Shown one piece after another: positions 32,346 through 36,109 of a DNA stretch of 36,109 nt. How positions within the stretch are numbered: position 1 is the stretch's first letter; every line of letters starts with the position of its first letter. Both the position numbers and the translations under genes were made by a program. The DNA is from Zetaproteobacteria bacterium CG1_02_55_237 (GTDB taxonomy: Bacteria; Pseudomonadota; Zetaproteobacteria; Mariprofundales; Mariprofundaceae), in assembly GCA_001871195.1 (NCBI GenBank), contig MNXA01000040.1, positions 1-36,109 on the forward strand. The letters run 5' to 3'. A model generated the notes under the pieces. It was not told the origin of the DNA and searched no databases. It was given only the letters and a program-made list of their open reading frames with translations.

Positions 32346-33227
32346 TCAGTGCTTCCTGGCTCTCGGGTGGGCTGCATCGTAAATACCGCTAAGTCTGTCG
32401 ATATCCAGATGAGTGTAACGCTCGGTGGTAGACAGCGAGGCATGGCCGAGAAGCTCCTGAATAGCGCGCAGATCCACACCGCCGGCCAGCAGGTGGGTGG
32501 CAAACGAATGACGCAGACGGTGCGGTGTCACTGCGGTATCGGCGCCTGTCGCCAGCGCCCTTTGTTTGAGCATGCGCTGCACGCTGCGCGGGGAAAGCCG
32601 TCGGCCTGTCCGGTTGAGAAACAGTGCTTGTTCATGCATATCGGCACTGGCCAGACGAAGTTCCAGATATTCGCCGAGCAAACGGCATACACCTTCGGCC
32701 ATCGGGGAAATACGTTCCTTGCCGCCCTTGCCATGCACGCGCATCTCAGCGGACTGCATGTCCAGATCGACCAGATCCAGCCCCACAGCCTCGGAAACCC
32801 GCAGGCCGCAACCGTACATCACGGCCAGCAGCGCCGCATCGCGCAGGTCGCTAGTCGCATCGGTGGGCTGCATTAAAAGTGCGGTTTGCTCAGCCGGCAA
32901 GGTGCGCGGCAAGCGCTTGGACTGTTTGGGCGGCGTCATGCCATCGGTCGGATTGATGGCGCACCAACCGGCACGCACCGCTGTATCAAACATACTGCGC
33001 AGCGCCGAAAGCCTGCGAGCCAGGCTGGCGGGCGCTCGCCCGGCCGCATGCTGGGCTACAAGCCAGTCCTGCACATGCCTGCGCTGCACATCAACCAGTG
33101 CCATTTCACCGCTCTGGGCAATAAAATTCTTCAGGTCTCGACGGTAGGCATCCACGGTGTGCGGTGAGGCAAGACGGATATCGCGCATCTGTCTAAGAAA
33201 CGCGACAATGGCCTCAGAAAGTCGCAT
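32346..33227 (-). CDS. xerC: tyrosine recombinase XerC
   Basis: The 293-residue recombinase resolves chromosome dimers at dif with XerD. The catalytic residues are Arg143 (GLRVSEAVGL), Lys167 (HGKGGKER), His236 and Arg239 (HRLRHSFATHL), His262 (LGHASLSTTERYTHL) and Tyr271. The N-terminal SAM-like DNA-binding domain covers about 1-95. Length and motif spacing are exactly those of XerC/XerD. The upstream DUF484-type partner, touching at the stop-start junction (TGAATG), is the conserved gammaproteobacterial context of xerC, which favours XerC over XerD. Confidence 0.92.
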   Translation of the reverse strand: MRLSEAIVAFLRQMRDIRLASPHTVDAYRRDLKNFIAQSGEMALVDVQRRHVQDWLVAQHAAGRAPASLARRLSALRSMFDTAVRAGWCAINPTDGMTPPKQSKRLPRTLPAEQTALLMQPTDATSDLRDAALLAVMYGCGLRVSEAVGLDLVDLDMQSAEMRVHGKGGKERISPMAEGVCRLLGEYLELRLASADMHEQALFLNRTGRRLSPRSVQRMLKQRALATGADTAVTPHRLRHSFATHLLAGGVDLRAIQELLGHASLSTTERYTHLDIDRLSGIYDAAHPRARKH

Positions 33228-34337
33228 TCAATTTTCTGAACCGGCCAATTCGAAACGACCGCCGCCCAGCGCCTTGGCAACATACATGGCCTGATCGGCA
33301 TTGCTGATTAAATCCTTGACCCGCATATCCTGTGCAGCGGCGGCCTGGGCAAGCCCGGCACTGACACTGATACGCTGGTCATGCGTCTCAATGGCGTTGC
33401 AGACATCGATCAGCTTGGCAGCAATCGCCTGCGCCTTGCCCAAGGGACAACCGGGCAACAACAGGGCAAATTCATCGCCACCCAGGCGAATCAGAGGATC
33501 CTGAGCACGCGCCACACCGGCAATAGTCACAGCCAACTGGCTTAGCACATCGTCACCCGCTTCAGTTCCAAAACGTTCATTCAGTGATTTAAAGTCATCC
33601 ACATCAACATACAGGCAGCACACGTCCACACCGTCGCCAAACCATTTGGACAAAGGTTGATGGCTGTGTGGCTGCAGGAAACGGCGGTTATGACTACCGG
33701 TCAGGGAATCGGTAATAGCCAGCCTGGCCAGTCGCTCACGCGATACGGCATTCTCCAGTGACAAGCCCACCACCTGCGCAAGGTGTTGCAGAAAATCGGC
33801 GCTCTTCCCCGGCTGGAAGCGTTCGCCATCCACGGACCCCAGACCCAGCACCCCGAAAGGATGTTGTAAATCGCCCAGTACAAGCAGCGCCACTGAAGCC
33901 AGATGATGATCTCGTCCCTCCAGCCAGTCGAAACCCTTCTTATCGCTAAGCTGCATCAGCCAGACATGCTTCTGGTGCAGCCCCATACGCTCAATTTCAC
34001 CCTTTTCCAGCCACACCAGATCACGTTCGGATACACCGTCCATCTGGCGACCCCCGATAAAACTGGAACGGGAAAACCAGAAACGCACCATGTCGAGATC
34101 GAAATTACTGCGCAGTCCGCGCAGCAAGGAAAAACAAAGATCCTCGGGATCGGAAGAGGCTAGTACCTTCGATTCCAGATCGAACAGCCGGGCAAACAGG
34201 CGCTCATTCTCGCGCAAGCGCTCCATGACCTCGGAAACATACTGACGCAACTGCCGGTTTTCCTCGGCCAGTTGATGCACCCGCCTTGTGGCGTGGTCCT
34301 TTACACCAGCAGCTTCTTCTTTGTCAGAGTCGCTCAT
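33228..34337 (-). CDS. DUF484-GGDEF fusion protein, predicted diguanylate cyclase
   Basis: The 369-residue soluble protein has an N-terminal coiled coil (about 15-50). A GAF-like DUF484 region follows (about 50-200), marked by LFDLESKVLASSDPEDLCFS, FGVLGLGSVDGERFQPGKSA and DFLQHLAQVVGLSLENAV. A complete GGDEF domain fills about 205-365, with GGDEF at 286-290 and the inhibitory RxxD (RAQD) five residues before it. It should synthesise cyclic-di-GMP. DUF484 genes normally stand alone upstream of xerC; here the same place is taken by a version fused to a cyclase. It is one base from xerC and three bases from the L,D-transpeptidase gene, so the three are one operon. The GAF ligand is unknown. Confidence 0.85.
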   Translation of the reverse strand: MSDSDKEEAAGVKDHATRRVHQLAEENRQLRQYVSEVMERLRENERLFARLFDLESKVLASSDPEDLCFSLLRGLRSNFDLDMVRFWFSRSSFIGGRQMDGVSERDLVWLEKGEIERMGLHQKHVWLMQLSDKKGFDWLEGRDHHLASVALLVLGDLQHPFGVLGLGSVDGERFQPGKSADFLQHLAQVVGLSLENAVSRERLARLAITDSLTGSHNRRFLQPHSHQPLSKWFGDGVDVCCLYVDVDDFKSLNERFGTEAGDDVLSQLAVTIAGVARAQDPLIRLGGDEFALLLPGCPLGKAQAIAAKLIDVCNAIETHDQRISVSAGLAQAAAAQDMRVKDLISNADQAMYVAKALGGGRFELAGSEN

Positions 34338-34340
34338 GTC

Positions 34341-35681
34341 TTACCGATCCTCTGTCTGCTCAAGCAGAATACGCCACGGCTCAGACTTGTTCTCACGCAC
34401 TAGATAAAGCCGCTTGCGACTGATATCGGAGAAATTATCCGATGCATAATTCTGCTTAAACTCGGCCACCACAACCTCAGCAAAACCAATCGGGTCGGGC
34501 ACGCGGATCAGCGTGAAATCATCCAGCGCCACATGGATATAGCTCTTGGCGGCATTCACCCGGCGCTTGTAGGCCGACCAGCCGGCAAGATTAAGCTTCT
34601 CACTGTGAAAGCGCGGATGATAATGCGACAGATAGGCGTCGGTGTTACGCGACGACCAGTCACGGCTCCAGCCATCAAGCATCGCCAACACCTCATCCCG
34701 CAAAGGCAGGTTCGCCTGCTTGTCGCCAAACGCCAGATGCTCACCAACCACAACCCAGCTTTGCCCCAGATACACATGCCCGGCCATGGCCAGCAAGCGC
34801 TCATTGGGCAACACGAAACAGCCTTTGGTGTCGCGCGGAGGACGGCGATCGACGCCGGAAGGATAGCCATGCATCCAGATACCGCCGCCATTCTTGTGAT
34901 TCAGTTTATCGAGCTCATTGGGGTAATCTATGGGGAAAGCCATCGGGCCATAACGGTCCTCCAACTTGCTGCCACTGAGCTTCTGTACAAAGCGGTAAAC
35001 ACCGTTCGGGGTGCGCTTGTCCCCCGCAGTCAGCTTATCGCCGGCAATCGCACCGGTCACCACATACTCATCGGATATGCGTTGCCAAACGCCAGCTGCA
35101 TCACGTTCGTATACAAACATGCGTGATCGACCCTTATCGACCAGAAACACGCTTTTTACATCACTGCCCATGTCCAGCAGGGCAAGCGGCACACCGGCGA
35201 TACCATCAATGCGATCGATAAAAGCACGCAGGCGCTGATCCGCTTCCGCCATGCCCGGAGAAAGATCTGCATCCTGCAGCTGTTGTTCCTCGTTGATCAG
35301 GCCACGCGCATACTCGCCGGCGCGAGCCACGGCGCGAATGGCCGAACGCCGATGCGCCTCTGCCTCAATCATCGCTGCCAGGGGGTCATCGAGCAGGGCG
35401 CCGTCCTTCTTGCGCGCCTCCTGTAGAGTGGAAATGGCCTGCTCGGGCTCGCCGACACGCAAGGCACCCGCAGCCTTCAGAATCGCCAGATCAGTGGCTG
35501 GCATATCGCGAACCATCGGCTCATCGACACTATCCAGCAATTGCAGGGCACGCTTTCCTTCCTCAAGAGGCGTCGGAGCAGGCAACTGCGCAGCATTCAG
35601 ACCCGCGGCTCCTGCCATCATCGGCATGGCCGACAACATGCAGCTCAGCGAGACACAGAAAAAACACAGCCGGATAGGCAT
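34341..35681 (-). CDS. periplasmic L,D-transpeptidase with C-terminal NTF2/SnoaL-like domain
   Basis: The 446-residue exported protein has a signal peptide (about 1-26, RLCFFCVSLSCMLSAMPMMA). A helical region (about 35-165) may hold short repeats. The YkuD L,D-transpeptidase domain (about 175-315) has His271 in WMHGYP and the nucleophile Cys288 in DTKGCFVLP, the YafK/ErfK type. An NTF2/SnoaL-like module (about 330-446, LDGWSRDWSSRNTDAYLSHY to WRILLEQ) ends the protein. It should form or edit 3-3 cross-links or anchor proteins to peptidoglycan. The frame is open to 35747, but the Met at 35681 is chosen because it starts the signal peptide. The ribosome site is weak. It is the first gene of the xerC unit. 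An ISNCY-like end lies about 120 bases upstream. Confidence 0.85.
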   Translation of the reverse strand: MPIRLCFFCVSLSCMLSAMPMMAGAAGLNAAQLPAPTPLEEGKRALQLLDSVDEPMVRDMPATDLAILKAAGALRVGEPEQAISTLQEARKKDGALLDDPLAAMIEAEAHRRSAIRAVARAGEYARGLINEEQQLQDADLSPGMAEADQRLRAFIDRIDGIAGVPLALLDMGSDVKSVFLVDKGRSRMFVYERDAAGVWQRISDEYVVTGAIAGDKLTAGDKRTPNGVYRFVQKLSGSKLEDRYGPMAFPIDYPNELDKLNHKNGGGIWMHGYPSGVDRRPPRDTKGCFVLPNERLLAMAGHVYLGQSWVVVGEHLAFGDKQANLPLRDEVLAMLDGWSRDWSSRNTDAYLSHYHPRFHSEKLNLAGWSAYKRRVNAAKSYIHVALDDFTLIRVPDPIGFAEVVVAEFKQNYASDNFSDISRKRLYLVRENKSEPWRILLEQTEDR

Positions 35682-35801
35682 CAATGCAATATGAAATTCT
35701 TTCAGAATCAAAGGCCTAACCCTCTTGTCGCATGCGGCATTGCACAATACTCCCCGCGGCAGACGGGACAGTCAAACATCAACGGCCTCGTGTCGGCAGC
35801 A

Positions 35802-36109
35802 CATAACCTGTCCTCATCAGTAGCTCATAAGTTGTCCGGTCTGAAGATTACCCGAGAGGTAATCAGAGATGAGACGAACGACAGTGTTACAGGAGGTCAG
35901 GAAGATGAGATTTGATGAGGCATATGGTGGTTGGCAGAGAGGCCAGTTGACCCAGGAAGAGGCGGGACGACTGCTCGGCATGAGCGAGCGTAACTTCCGG
36001 CGTTATGTAGAGCGTTATCAGGGGGAAGGCGAAGCTGGGTTGATGGACAAGCGTTTGACGCAAGCATCCAGCCGGTGTGCCCCGGTGGACGAGGTGTTGC
36101 GACTCACCG
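35802..36109 (+). mobile_element. left part of an ISNCY-type insertion sequence (continues beyond window)
   Basis: An ISNCY-like transposase start is preceded by two related direct repeats, CATAACCTGTCC (35802-35813) and CATAAGTTGTCC (35826-35837), 24 bases apart. They look like subterminal transposase-binding sites. The exact left terminus is not certain and could lie up to some tens of bases further left. Confidence 0.6.
35905..36109 (+). CDS. ISNCY-family transposase, N-terminal fragment (cut by window edge)
   Basis: Sixty-eight residues are visible, beginning MRFDEAYGGWQRGQLTQEEA and continuing through a helix-turn-helix (about 16-40, RLLGMSERNFRRYVERYQ) to GLMDKRLTQASSRCAPVDEV. This start is typical of ISNCY (ISDol1/IS1202-like) DDE transposases, which have about 400-500 residues and whose catalytic core would lie outside the window. 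AGGAGG is eight bases before the ATG. The frame is intact to the edge. Activity cannot be judged. Confidence 0.8.
   Translation, partial: MRFDEAYGGWQRGQLTQEEAGRLLGMSERNFRRYVERYQGEGEAGLMDKRLTQASSRCAPVDEVLRLT

Noticed and set aside
1-36109. CRISPR array, prophage or defence island
   Set aside because: I found no regularly spaced repeats, no phage structural genes and no nuclease-helicase groups. Apart from the two edge insertion sequences and the decayed DUF4238 gene, the content is housekeeping or envelope and redox functions.
1-36109. Composite transposon bounded by the two insertion sequences
   Set aside because: The left element looks IS3-like and the right one ISNCY-like, so they are not matching copies, and 35 kb of core genes lie between.

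Overview
The window looks like chromosomal DNA of a Gram-negative proteobacterium. It carries an outer-membrane lipid-transport cluster (mlaFEDC), the gamma/beta-type division factor zapD, DnaQ, XerC preceded by a DUF484 protein, and tRNA-Gly(CCC) with an encoded CCA tail. The F0 genes of ATP synthase stand apart from F1, an arrangement better known from alphaproteobacteria. This mix fits a deep-branching proteobacterial class such as the Zetaproteobacteria, but that placement is inference: the window holds no rRNA or other decisive marker. Most of it is ordinary, densely packed chromosomal sequence. Both edges fall inside insertion sequences, an IS3-like end at the left and an ISNCY-like end at the right.

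Layout. (1) 1-1036: the end of an IS3-family element has cut the 5' part off a pentapeptide-repeat membrane protein gene. (2) 1095-3579: a structured leader, metA and metY (methionine synthesis by direct sulfhydrylation), closed by a strong terminator. (3) 3629-6507: a small DUF1456 gene converges on a large membrane diguanylate cyclase. (4) 6569-15199, all minus strand: a TetR-headed redox operon (TetR, cytochrome b561, YceI, CDGSH protein, old-yellow-enzyme reductase, pirin), then a CPA1 antiporter with a cyclic-nucleotide-binding-like tail, then HPP membrane protein, ferredoxin-like/CDGSH protein and DUF2461 protein. (5) 15286-17117: atpI-atpB-atpE-atpF, the proton-type F0 sector only. (6) 17139-20838, minus: a decayed DUF4238 gene, a cyclopropane-fatty-acid synthase homologue, maf, yacG, zapD and tRNA-Gly. 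(7) 20921-28037, minus: mlaF-E-D-C, a giant AsmA/YhdP-like protein, dnaQ and a low-molecular-weight protein phosphatase. (8) 28256-29826: a small exported protein built of three 35-residue repeats, a hairpin-rich leader and ilvE. (9) 29848-32204: a DUF992 protein, msrA, rnhA and a TIGR04073-type protein. (10) 32346-35681, minus: L,D-transpeptidase, a DUF484-GGDEF fusion and xerC in one tight unit. (11) 35802-36109: start of an ISNCY-type element.

How the parts work together. Tight overlaps (4-base ATGA junctions or gaps under 5 bases) tie together TetR/b561/YceI, HPP/CDGSH/DUF2461, zapD/yacG/maf, mlaF/mlaE, dnaQ/phosphatase and L,D-transpeptidase/DUF484-GGDEF/xerC. Envelope upkeep is a recurring theme: phospholipid transport, an AsmA-like bridge protein, cyclopropane lipid modification and peptidoglycan cross-linking. 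Redox and electrophile defence is a second theme: CDGSH proteins in two operons, OYE reductase, pirin, b561/YceI and MsrA. Two GGDEF proteins with intact active and inhibitory sites indicate cyclic-di-GMP signalling. I see no CRISPR array, prophage or obvious defence island. The most unusual points are the DUF484-GGDEF fusion upstream of xerC, the TetR redox operon with an operator-like palindrome, the three-repeat exported protein, and the two structured leaders ahead of metA and ilvE.
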